Source: Sphingomonas sp. MA1305 | GTDB lineage: Bacteria; Pseudomonadota; Alphaproteobacteria; Sphingomonadales; Sphingomonadaceae | Length of the DNA: 64,000 nt | NCBI RefSeq assembly: GCF_016107325.1 | Contig: NZ_RCVT01000002.1 | Span: 682,001 to 746,000 of the forward strand | Direction: 5' to 3' | Shown here: one piece after another, positions 34,552 to 43,358 of the stretch | How the letters are laid out: each line of letters begins with the position of its first letter | Numbering within the stretch: the first letter of the stretch is position 1 | The notes under the pieces: model-generated | What the model was told of the DNA's origin: nothing | Database searches by the model: none | The model's input: the letters and a program-made list of their open reading frames with translations, nothing else | Program-made: the position numbers and the translations under genes

Positions 34552-37005
34552 TCAATCGGTCAGAATGGGTAGCATGGCTGACCTTAATCCGCTGGCCTGC
34601 GCCTCCAGCCGCAGCGCGCCGCCGCCGGGCCCGGCTTCGACCAGCGCCATCGCCAGGCCGTTGAAGGTCGACCGCTGCTCCGCCTCGTCGGCCTCCAGGC
34701 TGCGCGGGTCGCCGTTGCCGACCCCCAGGATCCGACCCGGCCCCGTAAGCGCGAACTTTATCAACTTTGCCGCGGTCGGCACCTCGCGCCCCTTGCCGTC
34801 GACGATCGCGGCACGGATCACTGCCACCTCGCCCGGCCGCAGCCGCCGGCGGTCGCTCGACAGCCGGATCGCGGCGGGGGCGCCGGTCGTCTCGCGCACC
34901 GCGACCAGCCGTTTGCCGTTCGCATGGCGGCTGCGCGCCTCGATCCGGCCGGGGGCATAGGGCACCGACCAGGCGAGGTGGCGGCCGCGCTCGACCGTCT
35001 TCGTGCCGAGGCTGCGGCCGTTGAGGAACAGCTCCACCGCCTCGCCGTTGCTGTGCACCCAGACGTCGACCGGCTGGCCTTCGCGCCCCGCCCAGTCCCA
35101 GTGCGGGAACAGGTGCAGCACCGGCTCCGCGCCCCACCAGGCCTTGTAATAATAGTAATTGTCCTTGGGGAAGCCGCAGCTGTCCATCTGGCCGAAGTTG
35201 GACGCGTTGCTCGGCCAGCTCTCATAGGGCGTCGGTTCGCCCTTATAGTCGAAGCCCGTCCACACGAAGCCGCCCGACAGCCACGGCCGTGCGTCGTACA
35301 GCGTCCACCAGCGCGCGGCGGTGCTCGCCCAGCGCGGGAAGTCGGTGTCATAGGCGGGGACGAGCTGCGCCTTGTCGTCGCGGGCGTAGACGCCGCGGGT
35401 CATCACCGTGCTCGCCGTCTCGGTGCCGATCGTCGGCACGTCGGGATGCGCGGCGTGGAACGGGTCGATGCCGTCGAGATAATAGTTGAAGCCCATCACA
35501 TCGAGCACGGGGCTCGCGCCCTCGCCGAAATGGCCGTTGAACGCCTCGGTGATCGGGCGGGTGCCGTCGAGTTCGTAGATGCGCCGCTTCATCGTCCGCG
35601 CGATCGCCGCGCCGGTCGCGGTGGCGCGGTGCACCTCCTCGTTGCCGATGCTCCACAGGAAGACGCAGGCGCGGTTGCGGTCGCGGCGGATCATCCGTTC
35701 GAGCTGCCCCATGGCTTCCGGATTGCTCGACATCTGCCGCGTCTCGTCGAGCACGAGGATGCCGAGTTCGTCGCAGGCGTCGAGCACCGCGGGCGGGGCC
35801 GGGTGGTGCGTCGAGCGATAGGCGTTGGAGCCCATCGCTTTCAGTTGCTCGATCCGCCAGCGGTGCAGGCTATCGGGCACGGCGAAACCGACGCCGGCAT
35901 GGTCCTGATGGTTGCAGGTGCCCTTGATCTTGACCGGCTTGCCGTTGACGAAGAAGCCGGCCTTGGCGTCGAAGCGGAAGGTGCGGATGCCGAAGCGGGT
36001 GGTGTCCGCGTCGACCGCCATGCCGTCGCGGATCACCGCACTTTCGAGCCGGTGGATATGTGGCGTCTCCGGCGACCAGAGCTGCGGATCGGCGACGGTC
36101 GCGACCTGGTCGACGGTGCGTCCGCCCCAGGCGGGCAATGCCACCTGTTGCTCGACCACCTCGGCGAGCCGCCGTCCGTCGGGTCCGATCACCGCGGAGC
36201 GCAGCGTGACCGTGGCGGCGGGGCCGTCGTTGACCAGCTCGGTGGCGATGCGGATGGTCGCACGGCCCGCGCCGACCTCCGACCGCACCGCGACGCCCCA
36301 TTGCCGGATGTGCGTCGGCGCGCTCGAAACCAGCCGGACGTGGCGGTACAGGCCGGCGCCTTCGTACGACCATGCCTCGCCCAAGCTGACGTCGCAGCGC
36401 ACGACGAGGATATTGTCGCCGCCCGGCACGGCGAAGTCGGTGATGTCGACGCTGAACGGCGCATAGCCGCTTTCGCTACGGCCGACGAAGAAGCCGTTGA
36501 GGATCACCATCACGTCGCGCGTCGCGCCGTCGAACTCGAGCCGGAGGCGGCGGCCGGCCTCGGTCGCCGGAATGTCGAGCCGGCGGCGGTACCAGCCGAC
36601 GCTGTTTGCCGGAAAGCGGCGGCCGACCGGCTTGAACCCCTGGTAGCTGCCGGTCTTGTCCGCCTCGCTGCCTGGCGGGCCGAAGCGTTCGTAGGGCAGG
36701 GCATTGGCCCAATCGTGCGGCAAGCGCACCGTCGCCCAGCCGCTGTCGTCGAACTTCGGCGTGGCGACGGGTGTGCCGGCATCGCCCGACTTGGCATAAG
36801 TGTCGTGGCTCGCGCCGAAGCCGAAATCCTGGGCCGGGTCGGCGGCATGGCCGAGATGGAAGCGCCAGCCGTCGTCGATGGGCGTGATGCGGCGCGGCGA
36901 CGGCATCGTCGGGACGGTGCCGGCGATGGCGCGAGCGAAGGGCAGCGCGGCGGCAGCGGCCCCGGCTCCGGCGAGCAACGTGCGGCGTTCTACGATGATC
37001 GTCAT
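34552..37005 (-). CDS. Exported glycoside hydrolase family 2 enzyme (beta-galactosidase-like)
   Basis: 817 residues from MTIIVERRTLLAGAG, whose RRTLLAG fits a Tat-type signal. Order: sugar-binding jelly roll (about 45-215; WRFHLGHAAD, RLPHDWA), Ig-like domain (215-320), TIM barrel (320-610) with acid/base Glu in FLWSIGNEE and nucleophile Glu in IGTETASTV, then C-terminal beta domains including a DUF4982-like part (WDWAGREGQPVDVWVHSN). Substrate could be beta-galactosides, glucuronides or mannosides. A start eight codons upstream is open. A degraded GH27 alpha-galactosidase lies at 61.4 kb but is not linked. Confidence 0.88.
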   Translation of the reverse strand: MTIIVERRTLLAGAGAAAAALPFARAIAGTVPTMPSPRRITPIDDGWRFHLGHAADPAQDFGFGASHDTYAKSGDAGTPVATPKFDDSGWATVRLPHDWANALPYERFGPPGSEADKTGSYQGFKPVGRRFPANSVGWYRRRLDIPATEAGRRLRLEFDGATRDVMVILNGFFVGRSESGYAPFSVDITDFAVPGGDNILVVRCDVSLGEAWSYEGAGLYRHVRLVSSAPTHIRQWGVAVRSEVGAGRATIRIATELVNDGPAATVTLRSAVIGPDGRRLAEVVEQQVALPAWGGRTVDQVATVADPQLWSPETPHIHRLESAVIRDGMAVDADTTRFGIRTFRFDAKAGFFVNGKPVKIKGTCNHQDHAGVGFAVPDSLHRWRIEQLKAMGSNAYRSTHHPAPPAVLDACDELGILVLDETRQMSSNPEAMGQLERMIRRDRNRACVFLWSIGNEEVHRATATGAAIARTMKRRIYELDGTRPITEAFNGHFGEGASPVLDVMGFNYYLDGIDPFHAAHPDVPTIGTETASTVMTRGVYARDDKAQLVPAYDTDFPRWASTAARWWTLYDARPWLSGGFVWTGFDYKGEPTPYESWPSNASNFGQMDSCGFPKDNYYYYKAWWGAEPVLHLFPHWDWAGREGQPVDVWVHSNGEAVELFLNGRSLGTKTVERGRHLAWSVPYAPGRIEARSRHANGKRLVAVRETTGAPAAIRLSSDRRRLRPGEVAVIRAAIVDGKGREVPTAAKLIKFALTGPGRILGVGNGDPRSLEADEAEQRSTFNGLAMALVEAGPGGGALRLEAQASGLRSAMLPILTD

Positions 37006-37106
37006 TCGGTCCTCCCGGCAGAACGACACCCTACCGCACCCGTCACCGCAGACAATATACGATCTCGTCGTACGGAACGTCGTTCGGCGCGGCCGGTTAT
37101 GGCGCG

Positions 37107-37661
37107 ATGACCCAGCTCGACCCCCGCACCACCGCCCTGATCCTCATCGACCTGCAGCGCGGCATCGTGCCCGGCGACAAGGGGCCGCGCACCGGCGACG
37201 AGGTGGTCCAGACCGCCACGGATCTGGCCCAGCGCTTCCGCGCCGCCGGTGCGCCGGTCGTCGTCGTCCACGTCGGCTTCACGGCTGACGAGGCACCAAG
37301 CCTCAACGTCGACCAGCCGCGCCTGCCCAGGGAGGGGACGCCCGCCGGCTTCGCCGACCTGCTGCCGGGCATCCGCGAGCTGGGCGATGTCGTCGTGCTC
37401 AAGCATCATTGGGGCGCCTTCACCGGCACCGATCTCGACCTGCAGCTGCGGCGGCGCGGCGTCAAGACGGTGGTGATCGCCGGAATCGCGACCAATTTCG
37501 GCGTAGAATCGACCGCGCGATCGGCATGGGAATTGTCCTACGACGTCGTCATCGCGGAAGACGCCTGCACCTCGCGTTCGGCGGAGCTGCACGACTTCGC
37601 CGTCCGCCACATCCTGCCGCAGATCGCGCGGGTGGTGCAGAGCGACGCGATCGCCCTCTAG
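37107..37661 (+). CDS. Isochorismatase-family hydrolase, YecD-like
   Basis: 184 residues. The family Asp is in LILIDLQRGI and the Lys in VVLKHHWGAF. At the nucleophile position, where most members have Cys (N-x-CVE), this protein has ATNFGVESTARSAWELSYD, i.e. Gly. The same NxGVESTAR form is known from E. coli YecD, so it is a subfamily trait and the activity is unknown. Diverges from the GH2 gene across 101 bases and converges on the next gene with a 4-base gap. Confidence 0.82.
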   Translation: MTQLDPRTTALILIDLQRGIVPGDKGPRTGDEVVQTATDLAQRFRAAGAPVVVVHVGFTADEAPSLNVDQPRLPREGTPAGFADLLPGIRELGDVVVLKHHWGAFTGTDLDLQLRRRGVKTVVIAGIATNFGVESTARSAWELSYDVVIAEDACTSRSAELHDFAVRHILPQIARVVQSDAIAL

Positions 37662-37665
37662 CGGA

Positions 37666-38271
37666 TCAGCGCGCCTCGGCGATCAGCTTGGCCGCGGCCG
37701 CGCTGCTCCAATCATTGCCACCGTTCCAACGCCACACCTCCTTGCCCGCCGAATCGAACAGGATCGTCGTCGGCAGATTGGTGCCATAGGCCAGCGACAG
37801 CGCCATCTTCGCGTCGACATAGGGAGCGAGGGCCGCCGCACCGTGATCCTTCAGGAAGGCGGGCACCTTGTCGGTCGCCTGCATGTCCTGGCTGATCGCG
37901 ACGACGCGCACCGTGCCGGCCTGCGCCAGCTTGCCGAGCGTCGGCAGTTCGGCGACGCATGGCCCGCACCAGGTCGCCCACAGATTGACCAGAACCGGCT
38001 TGCCTCGGAAGGCGGCGAGGCTGGTCGATTTGCCGTCGGGGCCGACGAAGGTCGCGGCGGGGGCCGGCGCGCCGGCATGGCTGCGATCGATGCCGGTACG
38101 CGCGACCGCCGTCGTCGCGGCGGGCGCCGCCTCGTCGGGCGACGGCGCCGCGGCATTGTCGGCAGTTGCGGCGTTCGCTTGTGCGTTTCCCGCGCTTTGC
38201 CTATCGCAGCCCGCAGCGGCGAGCGCGAGGAGGCCAGCCATCGCGACCCGTACAGACGAAGACGGTGACAT
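37666..38271 (-). CDS. TlpA-like thioredoxin-fold lipoprotein
   Basis: 201 residues from [13 protein letters not shown]. Signal with lipobox LALAAAGC (Cys about 22), Ala-rich linker, then a TlpA/ResA-type thioredoxin domain with [15 protein letters not shown] (CxxC) and the cis-Pro region NLPTTILFD. Membrane-anchored periplasmic thiol reductant, probably for cytochrome c or copper-enzyme maturation. GGAAG lies 5 bases before the ATG. Its start codon shares CATG with argH on the other strand. Confidence 0.9.
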   Translation of the reverse strand: MSPSSSVRVAMAGLLALAAAGCDRQSAGNAQANAATADNAAAPSPDEAAPAATTAVARTGIDRSHAGAPAPAATFVGPDGKSTSLAAFRGKPVLVNLWATWCGPCVAELPTLGKLAQAGTVRVVAISQDMQATDKVPAFLKDHGAAALAPYVDAKMALSLAYGTNLPTTILFDSAGKEVWRWNGGNDWSSAAAAKLIAEAR

Positions 38272-39667
38272 GAGCACTTCCAATTCCCCTACGTCGAGCA
38301 TGTGGGGCGGGCGGTTCGCCGAAGGCCCGGCCGCGGTGATGCGCGAGATTAACGCCTCGATTCCATTCGACAAGCGGATGTGGCGGCAGGACATCGCCGG
38401 GTCCAAGGCGCATGTCGCGATGCTCGCGCAGCAGGGCATCGTCGCCGCCGACGATGCCGCGGCGATCGACGCCGGGCTCGACCGGGTTGCGGCGCACTAC
38501 GCCGAACAGGGCGTCGCCGAGGATCTCGCCCTCGAAGACATCCACATGCAGACCGAGGCGCGGTTGGCCGAGGCGATCGGCCCGGTCGCCGGCCGGCTGC
38601 ACACCGCGCGCAGCCGCAATGACCAGGTCGCGACCGACTTCCGCTTGTGGGTGCGCGATGCGATCGACCAGACGCTGACCGCGCTTGCCGCCTTCCAGCG
38701 CGCGCTGCTGGCGCGCGCCGAACAGCATGCCGGCGATGTCATGCCCGGTTTCACCCACCTGCAATCGGCCCAGCCGGTGACGCTCGGCCACCATTTAATG
38801 GCCTATGTCGAGATGGCGACCCGCGACGTGTCGCGCTTCCGCGATGCGCGCGGGCGGATGAACCAATGCCCGCTGGGCAGCGCCGCGCTCGCCGGCACCG
38901 GCTTTCCCGTCGACCGCCACGCCACCGCCGCCGCGCTCGGCTTCGACGCGCCGACGCGCAACAGCCTGGACGCGGTCAGCGACCGCGACTTCGCGCTCGA
39001 TTATCTGACCGCCGCCGTTCAATGCTCGCTGCACCTGTCGCGCCTGGCCGAGGAATTCGTGCTGTGGGCGTCGCAGCCGTTCGGCTTCGTCGCGCTGTCC
39101 GACCAATGGTCGACCGGCAGCTCGATCATGCCGCAGAAGCGCAACCCCGACGCCGCCGAGCTGGTACGCGGCCATGCCGGGCGCATCATGGGCTGCATGA
39201 CCAGCCTGATGGTGACGATGAAGGGCCTGCCGCTCGCCTATTCCAAGGATATGCAGGACGACAAGCCACCGGTCTTCGAATGTCACGACCTGCTCGGCCT
39301 GTCGCTCGCTGCGATGACGGGGATGGTCGAGAGTGCGACCTTCCGCACCGATCGGATGCGTGCGCTGGCGGAGAGCGGCTTCGCCACCGCCACCGACTTT
39401 GCCGACTGGCTGGTGCGCGAAGCGGGCCTGCCGTTCCGCGAGGCGCACCACGTCACCGGCCGCGCCGTGAAGCGCGCCGAGGAACTGGGCGTGCGGCTCG
39501 ACCAATTGCCGTTCGCCGAGTTCCAGGCGATCGATCCGCGCGTCAACGAGGGATTGTACGACGTGCTGTCGGTCGACGCCTCGGTCGCCAGCCGCACCAG
39601 CTTCGGCGGCACCTCGCCCGCCAATGTGCGCGCCGCGATCGCCGCCGCGCGGGAGACTCTGGCATGA
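38270..39667 (+). CDS. argH: Argininosuccinate lyase
   Basis: Last step of arginine synthesis, splitting argininosuccinate to arginine and fumarate. 465 residues; [14 protein letters not shown] near the start, [16 protein letters not shown] (substrate), and the fumarase-superfamily signature [16 protein letters not shown] with catalytic Ser. The ATG at 38270 gives a 10-residue lead; an internal ATG at 38300 is the alternative. Heads a plus-strand operon with argH, lipoprotein, lysA, siroheme synthase and corA. Confidence 0.96.
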   Translation: MSTSNSPTSSMWGGRFAEGPAAVMREINASIPFDKRMWRQDIAGSKAHVAMLAQQGIVAADDAAAIDAGLDRVAAHYAEQGVAEDLALEDIHMQTEARLAEAIGPVAGRLHTARSRNDQVATDFRLWVRDAIDQTLTALAAFQRALLARAEQHAGDVMPGFTHLQSAQPVTLGHHLMAYVEMATRDVSRFRDARGRMNQCPLGSAALAGTGFPVDRHATAAALGFDAPTRNSLDAVSDRDFALDYLTAAVQCSLHLSRLAEEFVLWASQPFGFVALSDQWSTGSSIMPQKRNPDAAELVRGHAGRIMGCMTSLMVTMKGLPLAYSKDMQDDKPPVFECHDLLGLSLAAMTGMVESATFRTDRMRALAESGFATATDFADWLVREAGLPFREAHHVTGRAVKRAEELGVRLDQLPFAEFQAIDPRVNEGLYDVLSVDASVASRTSFGGTSPANVRAAIAAARETLA

Positions 39668-39906
39668 TCCGCCGCCTTCGCCTCGTCCTGGCCGCCTGTG
39701 TCGCGCTCGCCGGCTGCGGCACCGTCTCCGATCTCGAGCCGCCGAAGGGCCGGCCGCTGCCCGTCGCGCCGCGCGGGGCGGAAGCGACGCCGACGCCCAA
39801 ACAGTTGCTTACCCCGACGACGCAGCAGCGTCCGGAGCGCAGCGATGAATTGCTGCGCCAGTCGGACGAGCGCCGTTCCGACGAATTCGACCTGCCCCCC
39901 AACTGA
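39664..39906 (+). CDS. Small lipoprotein between argH and lysA (LptM-like)
   Basis: 80 residues: signal and lipobox [11 protein letters not shown] (Cys 18), then [18 protein letters not shown] and a polar disordered tail ending [14 protein letters not shown]. Starts in the ATGA overlap with argH. A small lipoprotein at this place is usual in alphaproteobacteria and is often named LptM/YifL-like; the match beyond the lipobox is weak, so the function is open. Confidence 0.8.
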   Translation: MIRRLRLVLAACVALAGCGTVSDLEPPKGRPLPVAPRGAEATPTPKQLLTPTTQQRPERSDELLRQSDERRSDEFDLPPN

Positions 39907-39922
39907 TCCAATCGGCTGTTCC

Positions 39923-41197
39923 ATGGACCATTTCGCCTATCGTGACGGCATTCTTCACTGCGAGGACGTGCCGCTGACCCGCATCGCCGACGAGGTGGGA
40001 ACGCCTGTCTACGTCTATTCGACCGCGACCTTCCGCCGCCACGCGCAAGTGTTCCGCGACGGATTGAAGCACGTCGGCCCGATCCACCTCGCCTATGCGA
40101 TCAAGGCCAATCCCAATGTCGCGGTGCTGCGCGTGCTCGCCGACGAGGGCTATGGCGCCGACGTCGTCTCGGGCGGCGAGATGGCGCGTGCCCTGGCGGC
40201 GGGCATCCCGGCCCGCGACATCGTCTTCTCCGGCGTCGGCAAGACGCGCGTCGAGCTGAGCAAGGGGTTGGACGAGGGCATCGGCCAGTTCAATCTGGAA
40301 TTGGAGGAGGAGGGCGTCGTCCTCGCGCAACTGGCGGCGGCGCGCGGTGTGCGGGCACCGGCGACGTTGCGCGTCAATCCGGACGTCGATGCCGGCACCC
40401 ACGCCAAGATCTCGACCGGACGGCGCGAGAACAAGTTCGGCGTGCCGATCGACCAAGCGCCCGCGATGTTCGCGCGGCTGGCGGCGCTCGACGGCCTCGA
40501 TCTACGCGGCGTCGCCTGCCACATCGGCAGCCAGCTGTCCGATCTGTCGCGGCTGGAGGAAGCCTATGCGCGGATCGGCGCGCTGGTCGCCGAGTTGCGG
40601 GCGGCGGGCCATGTGATCAGCCGCGTCGATCTCGGCGGCGGCCTGGGCGTGCCCTACAAGGAAGGCGACATACTGCCGAGCCCGGCCGATTATGGCGCGA
40701 TGGTCGCGCGCGCGACCGCGGGCTGGAACGTCGAACTGATGTTCGAGCCGGGCCGTGTCATCGCCGGCAATGCCGGGGTGCTGCTGACCGAGGTGATCTG
40801 GGTCAAGCCGGGGGTGGAGAATCCCTATGTCATCGTCGATGCGGCGATGAACGATCTGGCGCGGCCGGCGCTCTACGACGCCTGGCACGATTTCGCCGCG
40901 GTGCAGCCGTCGGGGGAGCGGATGACCGCCAACATCGCCGGGCCGGTCTGCGAGACGGGCGACACCTTCGCCCTCGCGCGTGACATCGACGCGGTGAAGA
41001 GCGGCGATCTCGCGGTGTTTCGCACCGCCGGCGCCTATGGCGCGACGATGGCGTCGACCTACAACAGCCGTGCCTTGGTGCCGGAGGTGCTGGTCGACGG
41101 CGATCGCTATGCCGTCGTCGCGGACCGCATCGCGGCGGAGACGATCCTGGCGGCGGAGCGGGTGCCGGACTGGCTGCGCCCGCAGGCGGCGGGATGA
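39923..41197 (+). CDS. lysA: Diaminopimelate decarboxylase
   Basis: PLP enzyme making L-lysine from meso-diaminopimelate. 424 residues. HLAYAIKANPNVAVLRVLAD holds the PLP Lys; HIGSQLSDL, DLGGGLGVPY, FEPGRVIAGNAG and GPVCETGDTFA (active-site Cys) follow in order. The ATG of MDHFAYRDGIL was chosen. Overlaps the next gene by four bases. Confidence 0.96.
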   Translation: MDHFAYRDGILHCEDVPLTRIADEVGTPVYVYSTATFRRHAQVFRDGLKHVGPIHLAYAIKANPNVAVLRVLADEGYGADVVSGGEMARALAAGIPARDIVFSGVGKTRVELSKGLDEGIGQFNLELEEEGVVLAQLAAARGVRAPATLRVNPDVDAGTHAKISTGRRENKFGVPIDQAPAMFARLAALDGLDLRGVACHIGSQLSDLSRLEEAYARIGALVAELRAAGHVISRVDLGGGLGVPYKEGDILPSPADYGAMVARATAGWNVELMFEPGRVIAGNAGVLLTEVIWVKPGVENPYVIVDAAMNDLARPALYDAWHDFAAVQPSGERMTANIAGPVCETGDTFALARDIDAVKSGDLAVFRTAGAYGATMASTYNSRALVPEVLVDGDRYAVVADRIAAETILAAERVPDWLRPQAAG

Positions 41198-41979
41198 GCC
41201 TGCACAGCCTGCCGCTGTTCGTCCGGCTGGCGGGCCGCCCGGTGATGCTGATCGGTTCGGGCGAGGCGGCGGACGCCAAGCGTCGCCTGCTCGAACGCGC
41301 GGGCGCGGTGATCGTCGGCGAGGACGCGTCCGCCGTGCTGGCGATCGTCGCGCTCGATGCCCCGGAAGAAACGGTGGCGCGGCTCAAGGCGAGGGGGCTG
41401 TTGGTCAATGCGGTCGACCGACCCGATCTGTGCGACTTCACGCTGCCGGCGATCGTCGACCGCGATCCGGTGATCGTCGCGGTCGGCACCGGCGGCGTGT
41501 CGGCAGGGCTGGCCGCGGCGCTGCGCCAGCGGTTGGAGGCGTTGCTCCCCGCCCGGCTCGGCCGGCTGGCGGAGGAGTTGTTCGCCTCGCGCGGCGATCT
41601 GCGCCAGCGCTGGCCGGACGGCGGGGAGCGCCGGCGGATGCTTGCCGCCGGCATGGTGGCCGGCGCACCGCTCGATCCGCTCGGCGAAGCGCGCGACGGC
41701 GCGGTCGGCCGTTACATCGCCGCTGCCGGTGGCCCCGCCGGATCACGCGTCGTAATCATCCGCCTACGCTCCGACGATCCCGACGACCTGACGCTGCGCG
41801 AGGCGCGGGCGCTCGCCTCGGCGGACCGGGTGGTCCACGGCGTGGACGTGCCGGCGGCGATCCTCGACCGGGCGCGTGCCGACGCGGAGCGGATCGCCGC
41901 GCCCGCCGTTGCAGGGGGACAGGTCGCGTCGCCTGTCGATACAGGTGCGGGACTGACCGTGATCGTGGAGAGACAATGA
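41194..41979 (+). CDS. Siroheme synthase N-terminal type (precorrin-2 dehydrogenase / sirohydrochlorin ferrochelatase)
   Basis: 261 residues. The first about 215 match the CysG-N/Met8 unit: LIGSGEAADAKRRLLERAG (NAD fold), VNAVDRPDLCDFTLPAIVDR, and VGTGGVSAGLAAALRQRLE. After residue 180 comes VVIIRLRSDDPDDLTLREAR and AILDRARADAERI, fragments of the SAM uroporphyrinogen methyltransferase half of full CysG, but its SAM-binding core is missing. So methylation must be done by a separate CobA. Stop/start overlaps of 4 bases with lysA and corA. Confidence 0.85.
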   Translation: MSLHSLPLFVRLAGRPVMLIGSGEAADAKRRLLERAGAVIVGEDASAVLAIVALDAPEETVARLKARGLLVNAVDRPDLCDFTLPAIVDRDPVIVAVGTGGVSAGLAAALRQRLEALLPARLGRLAEELFASRGDLRQRWPDGGERRRMLAAGMVAGAPLDPLGEARDGAVGRYIAAAGGPAGSRVVIIRLRSDDPDDLTLREARALASADRVVHGVDVPAAILDRARADAERIAAPAVAGGQVASPVDTGAGLTVIVERQ

Positions 41980-42929
41980 GCGGCTTCGGCTATCGCATTA
42001 TCGGCGGCACGGCGCAGGAAGTCCCGGTCAAGGAGGCGCTGGCGCCGGGTGCCGACTTGGTCTGGGTGCATCTGTCGACCACCGCGGAACATGCGCAACT
42101 GTGGTTGCGCGAGCGGGCGGAACTGCCCGAATATGTCGTCGACGCCCTGACCGCGCAGGAGACGCGGCCGCGTTGCGAAGCGTTCGACCATGGCGCCTTC
42201 CTCAACCTGCGCGGCCGGTCGAGCGAAGAGCTCGACACATCGGACCTGCTCGCATCGGTGCGCATCTGGGCGGTCAAGGGCCGCGTCTTCTCGGTGACGC
42301 GCAAGCCGCTGGTCGCGGTCGCCGCGGTGCGCAAGGAGGTCGAGGGGGGGCGGATCGTCGATCCCGGCGATCTCATCGCCGCCTTCGCCACGGCGATCAC
42401 CGCCGATCTCGATCCCGACGTCGCCGATCTCGGCGACCGGCTCGATTCCTGCGAGGCGGATCTCGACGCAGCCAGGATTTTCGAGTTGCGCCGGACCGTC
42501 ACGCAGGTGCGCGTCGCCGCGATCGGCTACCGCCGCTTCCTGGCGCCGCAGCGGACCGCTTTGGAGACGCTGGCCAATCTGCCCGGCGAATGGCTGCACG
42601 AGGACGACCGGCGGCATTTGTCGTCCGCAGCCGATCGCGCCGCGCGCATGGCGGAAGAGCTGGAGGCGATCCGCGAACGCGCCGCACTGACCCATGAGGC
42701 GCTAACCGACCTGCGCGCCGAACAGCTCGACCAGCGCTCGCTGATCATCTCGATCGTCGCGATGGTGTTCCTGCCGCTGACCTTCATCACCGGCCTGTAC
42801 GGGATGAACGTCGACAATCTGCCGTATCAGCACGAACCCTGGGCGTTCGATGCCATCACCGGCGTCTGCGCGCTGATCGCGGCCGGCGTGACGATCTACT
42901 TCGTCCAGCGTCACTGGTTCCAGCGCTAG
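41976..42929 (+). CDS. CorA/ZntB-family divalent cation transporter
   Basis: 317 residues: a soluble N-terminal domain with long helices (about 150-255) and two C-terminal membrane segments. The pore motif GMN is present in LYGMNVDNLP after IVAMVFLPLTFITG. The shorter N-terminal domain and the VWVHLS start resemble ZntB (zinc) as much as CorA (magnesium). Last gene of the argH operon; converges on fliS with a 30-base gap. Confidence 0.9.
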   Translation: MSGFGYRIIGGTAQEVPVKEALAPGADLVWVHLSTTAEHAQLWLRERAELPEYVVDALTAQETRPRCEAFDHGAFLNLRGRSSEELDTSDLLASVRIWAVKGRVFSVTRKPLVAVAAVRKEVEGGRIVDPGDLIAAFATAITADLDPDVADLGDRLDSCEADLDAARIFELRRTVTQVRVAAIGYRRFLAPQRTALETLANLPGEWLHEDDRRHLSSAADRAARMAEELEAIRERAALTHEALTDLRAEQLDQRSLIISIVAMVFLPLTFITGLYGMNVDNLPYQHEPWAFDAITGVCALIAAGVTIYFVQRHWFQR

Positions 42930-42959
42930 GGCCGCCGGGCGGCCACGGCAGGCGATCCG

Positions 42960-43358
42960 TCAGACGGCGCGCGCCTGACGCCAGGCATCGGCAATCTCGC
43001 CCAGGCTGGCGGCTGCGGCGCGAAACGGCGAAGGGTCGCTGCCGATCGACGCGTCGACCACGGTCTTGCGGATGCCGCCGTAGAAGCGGGACAGCGTCAC
43101 CGACACATCGCCGCCTTTCTCATAATCGAGGCCGGCTTCCAGCGCGAACAGGATCGCGGTGGCGCGCGTCACCCGCTCGCTCTTCACCGTCAGCCGGTTG
43201 TTCTCCAGCGCCCAGGCGGCGGCGCGCAGCGCGGCGATCAGTTCCTCGTACAGCAATTGCACGAGCCCCGGACCCTGCGCCTCCGCGGCGCGGCCGACGA
43301 CGTCGATCTGGCGATAGGTCGCATAAGGATTGCCGGCGAGGGCGGTCGCGTAAGCCAT
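42960..43358 (-). CDS. fliS: Flagellin export chaperone FliS
   Basis: Binds the C-terminus of flagellin in the cytosol and keeps it unfolded for export. 132 residues, helical: NPYATYRQIDV at the N-terminus and QLLYEELIAALRAAAWALEN are typical. Overlaps the fliD stop by one base, so the two form a unit. Confidence 0.92.
   Translation of the reverse strand: MAYATALAGNPYATYRQIDVVGRAAEAQGPGLVQLLYEELIAALRAAAWALENNRLTVKSERVTRATAILFALEAGLDYEKGGDVSVTLSRFYGGIRKTVVDASIGSDPSPFRAAAASLGEIADAWRQARAV

Noticed and set aside
37005..37107. Short inverted bases (ACGATCTCGT) between the GH2 gene and the YecD-like gene
   Set aside because: Too short and imperfect to call an operator; could be chance.
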